From Rhodobacter sp. (GTDB lineage Bacteria > Pseudomonadota > Alphaproteobacteria > Rhodobacterales > Rhodobacteraceae), in assembly GCA_020250445.1 (NCBI GenBank), contig JADCEF010000010.1, positions 1 to 64,000 of the forward strand: a DNA stretch of 64,000 nt, read 5' to 3'. Positions 27,000-35,845 of this stretch are shown one piece after another. A program made the translations under genes and the position numbers. The notes beneath the pieces are model-generated. The model ran no database searches. It worked only from the letters and a program-made list of their open reading frames with translations, and was not told the origin of the DNA. Each line of letters starts with the position of its first letter. Positions within the stretch are counted from its first letter, which is position 1.

Positions 27000-27757
27000 C
27001 CGGGGACAGCAAGACGGGCCAGAAGAACACATCGGGCCGGGGTCAGCGCGAGCTGCGCGTGCGGGTCAAGACCGCCAAGGGCCGCAAGCTGTCCTCCACG
27101 CTGTGGCTGGAACGGCAGTTGAACGACCCCTATGTCCTGCGCGCCCGGAAGGAAGGGTATCGCGGCCGTGCGGCCTACAAGATACTGGAGTTGGACGACA
27201 AGTACGGCTTCCTGAAACCGGGGGCACGGGTGGTTGACCTCGGCTGTGCGCCGGGCGGCTGGTGTCAGGTGGCCGTCGGGCGGGTCAATGCCCTGGGCGA
27301 GCGGCACAACAAGCCGGTGGGCACCGTTCTGGGTGTGGACCTGCAAGAGGTGATGCCGATCAGCGGCGCGGTGATCCACCAGCTTGATTTTCTGGAAGAC
27401 GGGGCGGACGACAAGGTGAAGGCGTGGCTCGGCGGGCCTGCCGATGTGGTGCTCAGCGACATGGCCGCAGCATCGTCGGGGCACAGGCAGACGGACCATC
27501 TGCGCATCGTCGCCCTGTGCGAGGCTGCGGCGCAGTTTGCCTTCGATGTGCTGGAAGAGGGCGGCACCTTTGTTGCCAAGGTTCTGGCCGGCGGGGCAGA
27601 GGTTGCGCTGCAGACCTCACTCAAGCGCAATTTCACCAAGGTTGTGAACGTCAAGCCCCCGGCCAGCCGCCCGGACAGTTCGGAGAAATTCGTGGTCGCC
27701 ATGGGGTTCAGGGGGCGATCCGGGGCAGAACCGGCCGGGGCCCTGACGCGAGAATAG
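26996..27757 (+). CDS. rlmE: 23S rRNA (uridine 2552-2'-O)-methyltransferase
   Basis: A 253-residue FtsJ/RrmJ protein that methylates U2552 of 23S rRNA during 50S maturation. The SAM motif is DLGCAPGGW (81-89). The K-D-K residues of the active site are Lys62 ([10 protein letters not shown]), Asp155 (LSDMAA) and Lys195 (FVAKVLAGG). Final motif: [14 protein letters not shown]. The N-terminal 30 basic residues are typical for RNA binding. It is translationally coupled to ppx. Confidence 0.93.
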   Translation: MTGDSKTGQKNTSGRGQRELRVRVKTAKGRKLSSTLWLERQLNDPYVLRARKEGYRGRAAYKILELDDKYGFLKPGARVVDLGCAPGGWCQVAVGRVNALGERHNKPVGTVLGVDLQEVMPISGAVIHQLDFLEDGADDKVKAWLGGPADVVLSDMAAASSGHRQTDHLRIVALCEAAAQFAFDVLEEGGTFVAKVLAGGAEVALQTSLKRNFTKVVNVKPPASRPDSSEKFVVAMGFRGRSGAEPAGALTRE

Positions 27758-27778
27758 GAAAAGGCACCCGAAGGTGCC
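27757..27778 (-). terminator. Rho-independent terminator of the DUF882 gene
   Basis: Read on the minus strand the hairpin is GGCACC-TTCG-GGTGCC followed by TTTTCC. The UUCG tetraloop and T-run are canonical. It lies 40 bp after the DUF882 stop and abuts the convergent rlmE stop. Confidence 0.75.
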
Positions 27779-27817
27779 CTGATCTGCGCGTCATGTCTTT
27801 GCGCAGCGTATCCCGGT

Positions 27818-28393
27818 TCAGCGGCCCCAAAGGCGGACCGGCCCGCAATCGATATGGACGAAGTTCGACCGCGAATATTTTCCGACACCGCCCGAATTGC
27901 ACGAGGCCGCCGCCTTGGCCACCTGGCCGACCGACCGCGATTTCAGCCGCAGGTCCGCCGCCTGACCCTTGATATGCAAAGAGTTGCGGGCAACACCGCG
28001 AGAGCGCGAGCGCAGCATCGCATTGGTCTGCGCGCTGCGGTAACCCGACAGCAGCATGTAAGGCTCGCCCACATCCAGAAGCCGGTGCGAGGCTGCCATG
28101 ATATCGATATTGCGCGGATCGATCCTGGTCCTGTTGCCTGTGCGCCAGTCGCGCATGAAGTAATTGATCTCTTCCAGCACTTCGGGGATGTAATCCCCTT
28201 CGATCCAGTAGATGGTGTCGATGCTTTCGCCGGTGCGGCCCGAATACATCCGGATGCGGCGGATATCGCCCGCCCCTTTCAACAACCCGAAGGCGTTGGA
28301 ATAGGTAGGGGCCGCCACGACCATCGTTGCGGCAAAGACCCCAAGCAGACCACGCCGCGAAAAGCCGGTCGAAGGTTTATCGGTCATGTGCAT
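27818..28393 (-). CDS. DUF882 / YcbK-type peptidase with Tat signal
   Basis: A 191-residue exported protein. The N-terminus SRRGLLGVFAATMVVAAP is a twin-arginine signal. The mature domain is a D,D-/L,D-carboxypeptidase-like M15 fold: LSGYRSAQTNAMLRSRSRGVARNSLHIKGQAADLRL provides the usual Zn-ligand pattern (SLHIKGQAAD), and NFVHIDCGPVRLWGR closes the site. Family members act on peptidoglycan in the periplasm. The start is ATG 28393 or 28387. It is divergent from the L,D-transpeptidase gene, another cell-wall enzyme. Confidence 0.85.
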   Translation of the reverse strand: MHMTDKPSTGFSRRGLLGVFAATMVVAAPTYSNAFGLLKGAGDIRRIRMYSGRTGESIDTIYWIEGDYIPEVLEEINYFMRDWRTGNRTRIDPRNIDIMAASHRLLDVGEPYMLLSGYRSAQTNAMLRSRSRGVARNSLHIKGQAADLRLKSRSVGQVAKAAASCNSGGVGKYSRSNFVHIDCGPVRLWGR

Positions 28394-28695
28394 CGGTCAT
28401 GTTAAGTACCTGTCCCGCCGCCGAAATCACCGTCTGTCTGCGACGGTTTGCTGTGCCACCTGTGCTCAGGAGCCACGCCTCTATGCCACAGGATGATTCT
28501 CAACCCAAGCCTTGGATTGGGCGGCAGACCCTGCCACCGGGTTAATCGGCAGGAATCTGCTGAACACTGCCGCAGCGGGGGCCGGGGCCTTTGCAGGGCG
28601 GCATCTTCGCCACAGATGGCGGCAGGGTGGGGCGATCTTTCCTTTGTGAATGGACATTCCGCGTTTGATCGCAGAGACTTATCCACATCAGGGCA
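28394..28695. other. Divergent intergenic region, no gene seen
   Basis: About 300 bp between two divergent cell-wall genes. It should hold both promoters, but no near-consensus -35/-10 pair or clear operator stands out by eye. Confidence 0.4.
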
Positions 28696-30330
28696 ATGCG
28701 CGGGACCGGCGATCAGATGTATGTTCAGGCTGCTGCAAGATCACGGATGCACCGGTTTTTTCCTGCAATTTTAACGGTATTGTCGCTGGCGCTGGCGGGG
28801 TCCGGCGCGGCCTGCGCCCAATCGGTGGCCTTCCGGCAGGCGGTGGCAGAGGCGGCGGCGCGGGACGAGGCTGTTGCGGCCTTCTACCTTGACCGAAATT
28901 ATGACGCGATCTGGACAGAGGCCGATGATGCCGCACGGCGCAGCGCGCTGCTTGCCGTCCTGACGCGCGCGTCGGACCACGCCCTTCCCGTCAGCCGCTA
29001 TGATGCGGCCCAACTGACCGACGCATTGCGCAACGCCCGAAGCGAACGCGACCGGGGGCGCGCCGAAGTGGCGATGACGCGGGCCTTTCTGGACTACGCG
29101 CGCGATGTCCAGACCGGGGTCCTGGTGCCGGCCAGGATTGATCCCGGCATCCTGCGCGAGGTTGCGGTGCGCGACCGGCGCGCGCAGCTTGAGGATTTCA
29201 TCGCGGCCGACCCGGCGGCCTATCTGCGGCAACTGCCACCGAAATCGGTCGAATATGTGCAGCTCATGCGCGAAAAGCTGGCGCTGGAAGACCTGATCGC
29301 CCGGGGCGGTTGGGGGCCGGCGGTTCAGGCAAAGGCCCTGGCACCGGGCGAATCGGGTCCGCAGGTTGTTGCCCTGCGCGACCGCCTGGTGGAGATGGGT
29401 TTTCTGCGCCAAAGCGCATCCCGGTCCTACGACGCCGCCCTGCAGCGGGCCGTGCAGGCGTTCCAGCTTCGGCATGGTCTGACTGCCGATGGCATTGCCG
29501 GCCCCGGCACCATGCAGGACATCAATGTCCCCCCCGAAGAGCGCCTGAAATCCGTGATCGTGGCGATGGAACGCGAGCGCTGGCTCCCCGTCGACCGGGG
29601 CGCGCGCCATGTCTGGGTCAACCTGACCGATTTCACCGCCCGGATCGTGGATCGCGGCAAGATCACCTTTCAGACCCGGTCGGTCATCGGCAAGAACGTT
29701 CCCGATCAGCGCAGCCCCGAATTCTCGGACCAGATGGAATACATGGTCATCAATCCAAGCTGGCACGTGCCGCGCTCGATCTCCACGAAGGAATATCTGC
29801 CCCTTCTGAAAATGGACCGCAACGCGGTGTCACATCTGAAGATTACCGACCGGTCCGGGCAGGTGATCCCGCGCGAGTCCATCGATTTCGCCGCCTATAC
29901 GGCGGCGGATTTCCCCTTTTCGATGCGCCAGCCGCCGTCGGACGACAATGCCCTTGGGAAGGTGAAGTTCATGTTCCCCAACCCTCACGACATCTACCTG
30001 CATGACACGCCGCAGAAGTCGCTCTTTGCCAGAGAGGTGCGGGCCTACAGCCACGGCTGCATCCGTCTGAACGACCCGTTCGATTTTGCCTATGCGCTTC
30101 TTGCGCCGCAGTCCGCCGATCCGCGGGGCGAATTCGCAAGCCACCTGTCAACGGCAGTTGAAACAGTGATCAGCCTGGCGGCCCCGGTCCCGGTTCATCT
30201 GGTCTACTTCACCGCCTATCCGACCGCCAAGGGCGAGATGGCCTATCGGCGGGATGTTTACGGCCGCGATGCCAGGATCTTCGAAGCCCTGACAGAGGCC
30301 GGGGTGGTACTGAACCCTGTTCGCGGCTAA
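28696..30330 (+). CDS. L,D-transpeptidase, YcbB/LdtD type
   Basis: Up to 544 residues. A signal sequence ([22 protein letters not shown]) is followed by a long N-terminal scaffold, a peptidoglycan-binding domain ([14 protein letters not shown] and [21 protein letters not shown]) and the YkuD catalytic domain with [10 protein letters not shown]. The catalytic Cys is about residue 455 and the His is 2 residues before it. It makes 3-3 crosslinks in peptidoglycan in the periplasm. Start candidates are ATG 28696, 28717 and 28747; the last gives the cleanest signal peptide. The domain order matches E. coli LdtD. Confidence 0.9.
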   Translation: MRGTGDQMYVQAAARSRMHRFFPAILTVLSLALAGSGAACAQSVAFRQAVAEAAARDEAVAAFYLDRNYDAIWTEADDAARRSALLAVLTRASDHALPVSRYDAAQLTDALRNARSERDRGRAEVAMTRAFLDYARDVQTGVLVPARIDPGILREVAVRDRRAQLEDFIAADPAAYLRQLPPKSVEYVQLMREKLALEDLIARGGWGPAVQAKALAPGESGPQVVALRDRLVEMGFLRQSASRSYDAALQRAVQAFQLRHGLTADGIAGPGTMQDINVPPEERLKSVIVAMERERWLPVDRGARHVWVNLTDFTARIVDRGKITFQTRSVIGKNVPDQRSPEFSDQMEYMVINPSWHVPRSISTKEYLPLLKMDRNAVSHLKITDRSGQVIPRESIDFAAYTAADFPFSMRQPPSDDNALGKVKFMFPNPHDIYLHDTPQKSLFAREVRAYSHGCIRLNDPFDFAYALLAPQSADPRGEFASHLSTAVETVISLAAPVPVHLVYFTAYPTAKGEMAYRRDVYGRDARIFEALTEAGVVLNPVRG

Positions 30331-30376
30331 ATCAGGCGTGCCGGGCAGCACAGGCCCGGAACCGCCGGAGGCGATC

Positions 30377-31468
30377 ATGGGCCACACGATCCGCGATATT
30401 GCAGCCGCCCTTGGGGCGCGGGCCGAGGGCGACCTTGATCTGGTGATTCTTTCGGCGTCCGAACCTGCAGCCGCGGGTCCCGATGCCCTGGCCCTGGCGA
30501 TGGACCCCAAATATGCCGAAGGGCTGGCCCGGGGTGCCGCCCGCGCCGCCATCCTGTGGCAGGGGGCAGACTGGCGTGCGCTTGGCCTGGCTGCCGCCTT
30601 GTGGGTCAGCCGCCCGCGTGTCGCGCTTGCGGGCCTGTCGCAGATGCTGGATCCGGGGCCGGGCCTTGCGCCGGGTCTGCATCCGCTGTGCGACATCCAC
30701 CCGTCCGCGCAGATCGGCGATGGCGCGCGGATCGGTCCCTTCGTGACAATCGGGGCGGGCTGCGTGATCGGGCCGGGGGTACGGATCGCCAGCCATGTCT
30801 CGATCGGCGACGCGGCGCGGATCGGGTCGGACGCGCTGATCCTGCAGGGCGTGCGCATCGGGCCGCGGGTAAGGATCGGGGACAGGTTCATCTGCCAGCC
30901 GGGCGCGGTGATCGGGAGCGATGGTTTTTCCTTCGTGACCCCGGAAAAATCGGGTGTCGAGGAAATCCGCGAAACGCTCGGGGTGCGCGCCGACCATCAT
31001 CCCCAGGGCTGGATCCGCATTCATTCGCTGGGGTCCGTCGTGATCGGCGATGATGTTGAACTGGGTGCCAACGTCTGCATCGACCGGGGCACGATCCGCG
31101 ACACCGAAATCGGGTCGGGGACGAAACTGGATAACCTTGTCCATGTCGGGCACAACGTGACCGTGGGCCGCGACTGCCTGCTGTGCGGGCAGGTCGGCAT
31201 CGCGGGATCGGCACGCATCGGCGACCGCGTGGTGATGGCGGGGCAATGCGGGGTCAATGACAACATCTTTGTGGGGGATGACGTGATTGCGGGCGGCGCC
31301 ACCAAGATATTCACCAACGCGCCGGCGGGCCGCGTGCTGCTGGGCTATCCGGCGGTCAAGATGACCACACATATCGAAATGCAAAAGGCGCTGCGCCGCC
31401 TGCCGCGCCTGGCCGCAACCGTTGCCGCCCTGCAGAAGGCCATTTCAAAGCCGACCGGGAACGACTAA
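30377..31468 (+). CDS. lpxD: UDP-3-O-(3-hydroxyacyl)glucosamine N-acyltransferase
   Basis: A 363-residue left-handed beta-helix acyltransferase of lipid A synthesis. The N-terminal uridine-binding domain covers about 1-100. Hexapeptide repeats then run from [17 protein letters not shown] onward. The catalytic His is in [14 protein letters not shown], and [12 protein letters not shown] marks the end of the helix. The ATG at 30377 follows GGAGG. Unlike the usual lpxD in a bamA-fabZ-lpxA cluster, this gene leads an operon with an acyl carrier protein and a ketosynthase, so it may use a special acyl donor (inference). It could be a second LpxD paralogue. Confidence 0.92.
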   Translation: MGHTIRDIAAALGARAEGDLDLVILSASEPAAAGPDALALAMDPKYAEGLARGAARAAILWQGADWRALGLAAALWVSRPRVALAGLSQMLDPGPGLAPGLHPLCDIHPSAQIGDGARIGPFVTIGAGCVIGPGVRIASHVSIGDAARIGSDALILQGVRIGPRVRIGDRFICQPGAVIGSDGFSFVTPEKSGVEEIRETLGVRADHHPQGWIRIHSLGSVVIGDDVELGANVCIDRGTIRDTEIGSGTKLDNLVHVGHNVTVGRDCLLCGQVGIAGSARIGDRVVMAGQCGVNDNIFVGDDVIAGGATKIFTNAPAGRVLLGYPAVKMTTHIEMQKALRRLPRLAATVAALQKAISKPTGND

Positions 31469-31497
31469 GTCATCGCGGTGCTTGATCGGGGGAAACC

Positions 31498-31764
31498 ATG
31501 GCGCAGACTGTGAAGGATCGGGTGATTGCCATCATCGCTGAACAGGCCGTGCTGGACCCTTATGACATAAGGCCGGAAGCGACCCTGGAAAGCCTGGGTA
31601 TCGACAGCCTGGGTCTGGTGGAATCGATCTTTGCCATTGAAGAGGCTTTCGACATTTCCGTGCCCTTCAACGCCAATGACCCGGCCGAAAGCGAGTTTGA
31701 CATTTCGACCGTTGCCTCGATTGTCGCGGCCGTCGAGGCGCTGGTAGCCGCCCGTCCCGCATGA
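31498..31764 (+). CDS. Acyl carrier protein
   Basis: An 88-residue ACP with the phosphopantetheine site in LGIDSLGLVESIFAIEEAF (Ser37). It is acidic with four predicted helices. It differs from housekeeping AcpP, which has the DSLDTVELVMALE pattern, and lies between lpxD and a ketosynthase gene. Its stop overlaps the ketosynthase start. It is likely a dedicated carrier that delivers a special acyl chain for lipid A, comparable in principle to rhizobial AcpXL (inference). Confidence 0.88.
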   Translation: MAQTVKDRVIAIIAEQAVLDPYDIRPEATLESLGIDSLGLVESIFAIEEAFDISVPFNANDPAESEFDISTVASIVAAVEALVAARPA

Positions 31765-32969
31765 ACCGCGTCGTCATCACCGGGGCCGGCACCATCAATG
31801 CGCTGGCCCATGACGTGCCGGGCACGTTCGAGGCGTTCCGCGAAGGGCGCTGCGGCATCACCGAGCTGGAAATCCGCGACAGGGACCGGCTGTCGATCCA
31901 GATCGGTGGTCAGGTGCACAACTGGGACCCCGAGGCGCACTTCAACCGCCAGCAGATCGTTCTTTATGACAAGTTCACCCAATTCACCCTGCTGGCCGCC
32001 CGCGAGGCGGTGGCGCAGGCGGGGCTGAATTTTGACGGCCATCTTGGCTATGAATCCGGGGTGGTTCTGGGCACGGCCGGTGGTGGCGTGAATACCTGGG
32101 ATGAAAACTACCGGGCGGTCTATGAAGAGGGGAAGAACCGCGTTCATCCCTTTGTGGTGCCGAAGCTGATGAACAACGCAGCCGCCAGCCACCTGTCCAT
32201 GGAATTCAACCTCAAAGGGCCTGCGTTTTCTGTCGCGACGGCCTGTGCCAGTTCGAACCATGCCATGGGCCTTGCTTTTCAGATGGTGCGGTCGGGTGGC
32301 GCAAAGGCGATGCTGACCGGCGGATCGGAATCGATGCTGTGCTTTGGCGGGATCAAGGCCTGGGAAGGGCTGCGCGTCATGTCCAAGGATGCCTGCCGCC
32401 CGTTCAGCCTGAACCGCAACGGCATGGTGCAGGGCGAAGGGGCCGCGATCTTTGTATTCGAAGATTATGACCGTGCGCGCGCGCGGGGGGCCGAGATCCT
32501 GGCGGAAGTCGCCGGGTTTGCGATGACATCCGATGCATCGGATATCGTGATGCCGTCCAAACAGGGCGCGGCACGGGCCATCGGCGGGGCGCTGCGCGAT
32601 GCACGGATCAGCGGCGACCGGGTGGGCTATATCAACGCCCACGGCACAGGTACGGCGGCAAACGACAAGACCGAATGCGCAGCCGTCGCCGATGTCTTCG
32701 GCCCGCATGCCGACCGGCTGATGATCTCGTCCACCAAGTCCATGCACGGTCATCTGATCGGCGGTACCGGTGCCGTGGAACTGCTGGCCTGCATCATGGC
32801 GCTGCGCGATGGCGTGATCGCGCCCACCATCGGCTATGAGGAACCTGATCCGGAATGCGCGCTGGATGTGGTGCCCAACACCGCGCGGGCGGCGCAGGTG
32901 GACGTGGTGTTGTCGAATGCCTTTGCCTTCGGCGGGCTGAACGCCGTTCTGGCCCTGCGCCGCGCCTGA
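31761..32969 (+). CDS. Beta-ketoacyl-ACP synthase (KAS II type)
   Basis: A 402-residue condensing enzyme. The catalytic triad is clear: Cys162 (VATACASSNHA), His294 (NAHGTGTAAND) and the KSMHGHLIGG loop with Lys326 and His331. It extends acyl chains on ACP. Start overlap with the ACP gene and position after lpxD indicate a three-gene unit that tailors an acyl chain for LPS. GGSESMLCFGGIKAWEGLRVMS is typical of FabF-like enzymes. It is not the housekeeping FabF by context, since no fabD, fabG or acpP neighbours are present. Confidence 0.9.
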   Translation: MNRVVITGAGTINALAHDVPGTFEAFREGRCGITELEIRDRDRLSIQIGGQVHNWDPEAHFNRQQIVLYDKFTQFTLLAAREAVAQAGLNFDGHLGYESGVVLGTAGGGVNTWDENYRAVYEEGKNRVHPFVVPKLMNNAAASHLSMEFNLKGPAFSVATACASSNHAMGLAFQMVRSGGAKAMLTGGSESMLCFGGIKAWEGLRVMSKDACRPFSLNRNGMVQGEGAAIFVFEDYDRARARGAEILAEVAGFAMTSDASDIVMPSKQGAARAIGGALRDARISGDRVGYINAHGTGTAANDKTECAAVADVFGPHADRLMISSTKSMHGHLIGGTGAVELLACIMALRDGVIAPTIGYEEPDPECALDVVPNTARAAQVDVVLSNAFAFGGLNAVLALRRA

Positions 32970-33077
32970 CGGCTTGCGTCTTTTGCCTGCGGACCTGCCG
33001 CCCGGCCGCGGCGCGGCACCGGTGCCGTCTTGTTGCACCCTGAATCCCGCCTTGCAGCGCCGCGTTCAAATGAAAAG

Positions 33078-33106
33078 ACCCTGCCAGGGGGTGCCCGGCA
33101 GGGTTT
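33078..33106. terminator. Bidirectional terminator between the ketosynthase and ialB
   Basis: ACCCTGCC (33078-33085) pairs with GGCAGGGT (33097-33104). On the plus strand it is followed by a short T-run, on the minus strand by CTTTTC. It lies between convergent genes. Confidence 0.6.
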
Positions 33107-33175
33107 GTGGTGCCCTGTTTCTGCGGCCGGCAATTCAGCCCGGTCCGGGCCATGCCAAGGATCAGGTCCGCGCGG

Positions 33176-33805
33176 TCAGTTCACAGGGGCCTTGGAAACG
33201 GCGTCAAACCCGGCGGTGAACCCCTTCAGCGACAGGTCAATGTTTACAGGTTGATCCGGGGCACCGGCCGGAACGATGGTGATCGTCGCCTTGGCCCCCT
33301 TCTTGAAGCCGTCGATCTCGGCCTGCGTAAAGCCGACGCGCGCGATACAGCCCAGGGGCGCGCACCAGGTAAAGGGATAGCGCTTTGGCTGCGCACCGTC
33401 GACCGCGATGGTCAGCTGTTCGGTCAGCAGCGTTTCCAGCGGGACCACGATCGTGGCACCGGCAACTGCCTGTTGACCCGGGGGCAGGGCAAAGAGACTG
33501 ACTTCGGCCACGTTATTGCCTTCGCCGTCCTGCAGAAGCTGGTAAAGCTGGCACGGATCGGCACCGTCTTCGGTGCGCATGCAGCGTTGTTCCCACTTCT
33601 CAAAGGTCGCGGCGGTATAGGTCGTTCCCGGACCGTCCGCCGCTTCGGCTTCGGTCCCCATCGACAGATCGCCAGTGGCACCGTCAGCCGGGGCCGTGGT
33701 CTCTGGCGGGGTTTCAGGTGCCGTGGTTTCCTGCGCAACGCCGAAACCGGCCATCGCAACAGTCAGGCCAAGGGCAAGAAGCAGGGGTCTGTCAAGCAAG
33801 GTCAT
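33176..33805 (-). CDS. Invasion-associated locus B (IalB) family protein
   Basis: About 209 residues. The signal peptide is LLLALGLTVAMAGFGVAQ, then an acidic Thr/Pro/Glu linker, then the IalB domain: FEKWEQRCMRTEDGADPCQLYQLLQ, VAEVSLFALPPGQQ, and FTWCAPLGCIARVGF. Paired cysteines suggest periplasmic disulphides. IalB-family proteins are common in non-pathogenic alphaproteobacteria, where the role is unknown. The start is ATG 33805, with 33817 an alternative. A candidate small RNA terminator sits upstream at 33921-33948. Confidence 0.8.
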   Translation of the reverse strand: MTLLDRPLLLALGLTVAMAGFGVAQETTAPETPPETTAPADGATGDLSMGTEAEAADGPGTTYTAATFEKWEQRCMRTEDGADPCQLYQLLQDGEGNNVAEVSLFALPPGQQAVAGATIVVPLETLLTEQLTIAVDGAQPKRYPFTWCAPLGCIARVGFTQAEIDGFKKGAKATITIVPAGAPDQPVNIDLSLKGFTAGFDAVSKAPVN

Positions 33806-33918
33806 CCGGTCTTCCATCCGTGCTGCACATCTTCGGACTGCGTTATCATGCCGTGCTGCGACTGTCAGGACAGAAAAATCAAGGGATCGGGTGCGGGAAA
33901 GGTCACGTTTGCGACAAC

Positions 33919-33991
33919 AGAAAAAGGGCCCGCAGCCAGGCCCTTTTTCCAAAACGTTTCTTTCTCCCTGTCGGACTGGCCGACTTCATTG
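33919..33991 (-). ncRNA. Candidate small RNA upstream of ialB
   Basis: On the minus strand TTGACG (34026-34021) and TAGCGT (34003-33998) are exactly 17 bp apart, predicting a start near 33991. About 70 nt later lies a strong terminator (AAAAAGGGCC / GGCCCTTTTT). The predicted transcript begins with a small stem GTCGG-CCAGT-CCGAC, then an A-rich stretch (AGAAAGAAACG), then the terminator. No coding frame of useful length is present. The promoter-stem-terminator layout is that of a trans-acting sRNA. It has not been matched to a known family. Confidence 0.55.
33921..33948. terminator. Strong Rho-independent terminator
   Basis: AAAAAGGGCC (33921-33930) and GGCCCTTTTT (33939-33948) form a perfect 10-bp stem with an 8-nt loop and T-runs in both directions. 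Upstream of ialB on its own strand, it does not belong to ialB and most simply ends the candidate sRNA. Confidence 0.75.
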
Positions 33992-33997
33992 CGCAGA

Positions 33998-34026
33998 ACG
34001 CTAAGGCCAATTCCTGCAGGCGTCAA
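33998..34026 (-). promoter_or_regulatory. Promoter of the candidate small RNA
   Basis: TTGACG-N17-TAGCGT on the minus strand, close to the sigma-70 consensus. There is no coding sequence between it and the terminator at 33921-33948. Confidence 0.55.
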
Positions 34027-34074
34027 CGGGATTCTTTTTTGCTTGAATGGCCACCCCAACCGTTGAAAAACATG

Positions 34075-34108
34075 AAAAAATGGCCGCACCCTGTTCAGGG
34101 CGCGGCCA
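34075..34108 (-). terminator. Terminator-like hairpin facing the candidate sRNA
   Basis: On the minus strand TGGCCGC and GCGGCCA form the outer stem and CCTG/CAGG an inner stem. It is followed by TTTTTT (34080-34075). Only about 120 bp separate it from the downstream gene on the other strand, so it would end a second short minus-strand transcript or the upstream antisense RNA. Confidence 0.5.
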
Positions 34109-34225
34109 GTCCGACAGGGAGGAAGTCGACCCGGACCTGACAGCGGGTACCGGGCAAGACCCAGACTGCCAGACGGGGATTAAGAAAGAATTTCGGGAAC
34201 GGAATGTGATGGAGTGCGCAGGGAC

Positions 34226-35761
34226 ATGTCAGGGGACGGCACGATTTTCGTTGGCGGCGGCGGCGAGGGCTATGGATTGCCGCAATCCCTTCTGCTGGGC
34301 CACAGCAACCGCCACGGAATGATCGCGGGGGCCACGGGCACCGGCAAGACCGTGACGCTTCAGGTGCTGGCGGAAGGCTTTTCCGCAGCCGGCGTTCCGG
34401 TTTTCCTTGCCGATGTGAAGGGCGATCTTGCCGGGCTTTCCAGGCCCGGATCGCCGGCAGACAAGCGCCACGATGCCTTTGTGAAACGCGCGGGCATGAT
34501 CGGACTGGATCTGCAATACCGCGCCTTTCCCGTCACTTTCTGGGATATCTTCGGCCGGCAGGGTCACCCGATCCGCACCACCGTGGCTGATATGGGGCCC
34601 TTGCTGCTGTCGCGTCTGATGGAACTGACCGAACCGCAGGAAGGTGTCCTGAATATCGCCTTCCGCCTGTCCGATGAAGAAGGGCTGCCGTTGCTGGATC
34701 TGAAGGATCTGCAGGCACTTCTGGTGTTCACCGGCGAGAATGCCGGCCCCATCGGCCTGCGCTACGGCCATGTTTCCGCCGCGACGGTCGGGTCCATCCA
34801 GCGCCGTCTGCTGGTGCTGGAAAACCAGGGCGGCGCACTGCTGTTCGGCGAACCCTCGCTGAATCTGGGCGATCTTCTGGCGGTGGACGAAAGCGGCGAA
34901 GGGCGCATCAATATCCTTGCCTCGGACAGGCTGATGGCCTCGCCCCGGCTTTATGCCACCTTCCTTTTGTGGATGCTGTCCGAATTGTTCGAGATGCTGC
35001 CCGAAGCGGGCGATCCTGAAAAGCCGAAGCTCGTCTTCTTCTTCGACGAGGCACATCTGCTGTTCAGGGATGCCCCGAAGGCGCTGGTGGACAAGGTGGA
35101 ACAGGTGGTTCGCCTGATCCGATCCAAAGGCGTCGGCGTCTTTTTCATCAGCCAAAGCCCGGATGATGTGCCCGAAAGCATCCTTGGCCAGCTTGGCAAC
35201 CGCGTGCAGCATGCGCTGCGCGCCTTCACCGCCCGTGACCAAAAGGCGCTGCGGCTGGCGGCGCAGACCTATCGCGACAATCCGCGCTTTTCCACCGAAG
35301 AGGCGATCCGCAGCGTCGGCACCGGCGAGGCGGTAACCTCGTTTCTGGATGCAAGGGGCGCGCCCGGCATCGTCGAGCGCACGCTTGTCCGTCCCCCGTC
35401 GTCGCAGGCCGGCCCCATTGACCCTGCCGAGCGTGCGGCCGTGATCGCGGCATCCCCGTTCACGGGCAAATACGACGTGGCGGTTGATCGCGACAGCGCG
35501 TTCGAAAGGCTGCGTGCGCGGGCCGGGGCCGCCGCCGGGGCCGGGTCGGTCAAGGGCCGGTCTGCCGAACAGGAAGAGACGTTCAACAAGGCCCGCCGCC
35601 TGGATGGCGCGCCCCACGCAGGACCCGCCCCGAAACCTGCCGCCCGGCGGGGCGACAGCGTGACCGAAGCCTTCGCAAAATCCTTTGCGCGCCAGCTTGG
35701 CAGCAAGTCCGGTCAGGCCCTGGTGCGGGGCGTGCTGGGGTCGCTGTTCAAAGGGCGGTGA
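34226..35761 (+). CDS. HerA/DUF853-family ATPase
   Basis: A 511-residue P-loop ATPase of the HerA-FtsK superfamily. Walker A GATGTGKT is at 35-42 (GMIAGATGTGKTVTLQVLAEGF), FLADVKGDLAGLS follows, Walker B is LVFFFDEAHLLF, and FISQSPDDVPESILGQLGNRVQHALRAFT carries the sensor and arginine region. The function of DUF853 proteins is not settled; motor activity on DNA or a membrane role are both suggested. The C-terminal 90 residues are Ala/Arg-rich. ATG 34226 is chosen with GGAG 11 nt upstream; GTG 34214 is possible. It is a stand-alone gene before ccmF with no nurA partner. Confidence 0.85.
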   Translation: MSGDGTIFVGGGGEGYGLPQSLLLGHSNRHGMIAGATGTGKTVTLQVLAEGFSAAGVPVFLADVKGDLAGLSRPGSPADKRHDAFVKRAGMIGLDLQYRAFPVTFWDIFGRQGHPIRTTVADMGPLLLSRLMELTEPQEGVLNIAFRLSDEEGLPLLDLKDLQALLVFTGENAGPIGLRYGHVSAATVGSIQRRLLVLENQGGALLFGEPSLNLGDLLAVDESGEGRINILASDRLMASPRLYATFLLWMLSELFEMLPEAGDPEKPKLVFFFDEAHLLFRDAPKALVDKVEQVVRLIRSKGVGVFFISQSPDDVPESILGQLGNRVQHALRAFTARDQKALRLAAQTYRDNPRFSTEEAIRSVGTGEAVTSFLDARGAPGIVERTLVRPPSSQAGPIDPAERAAVIAASPFTGKYDVAVDRDSAFERLRARAGAAAGAGSVKGRSAEQEETFNKARRLDGAPHAGPAPKPAARRGDSVTEAFAKSFARQLGSKSGQALVRGVLGSLFKGR

Positions 35762-35845
35762 CTGCCGCGGCATTGGCGCGCATCCCCATTGGACTGCCCC
35801 CGCTTTCGGCATAGGCTGCTGCATCGGCATGGGGGGTATCACCGC

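Larger units (their letters stand above)
33964..34121. repeat. 19-bp inverted repeat flanking 120 bp
   Basis: CTCCCTGTCGGACTGGCCG at 33964-33982 recurs as its exact complement CGGCCAGTCCGACAGGGAG at 34103-34121. The left copy lies in the 5' part of the candidate sRNA. The right copy overlaps the hairpin at 34081-34108. Confidence 0.7.

Noticed and set aside
33951..33966. AAAACGTTTCTTTC, similar to the LacI operator
   Set aside because: Only half of the palindrome is kept and it lies inside the candidate sRNA, far from the island; probably chance.
34103..34121. A second complete sRNA gene copy
   Set aside because: Only 19 bp are shared and no near-consensus promoter was found on either side; kept as a repeat rather than a gene.
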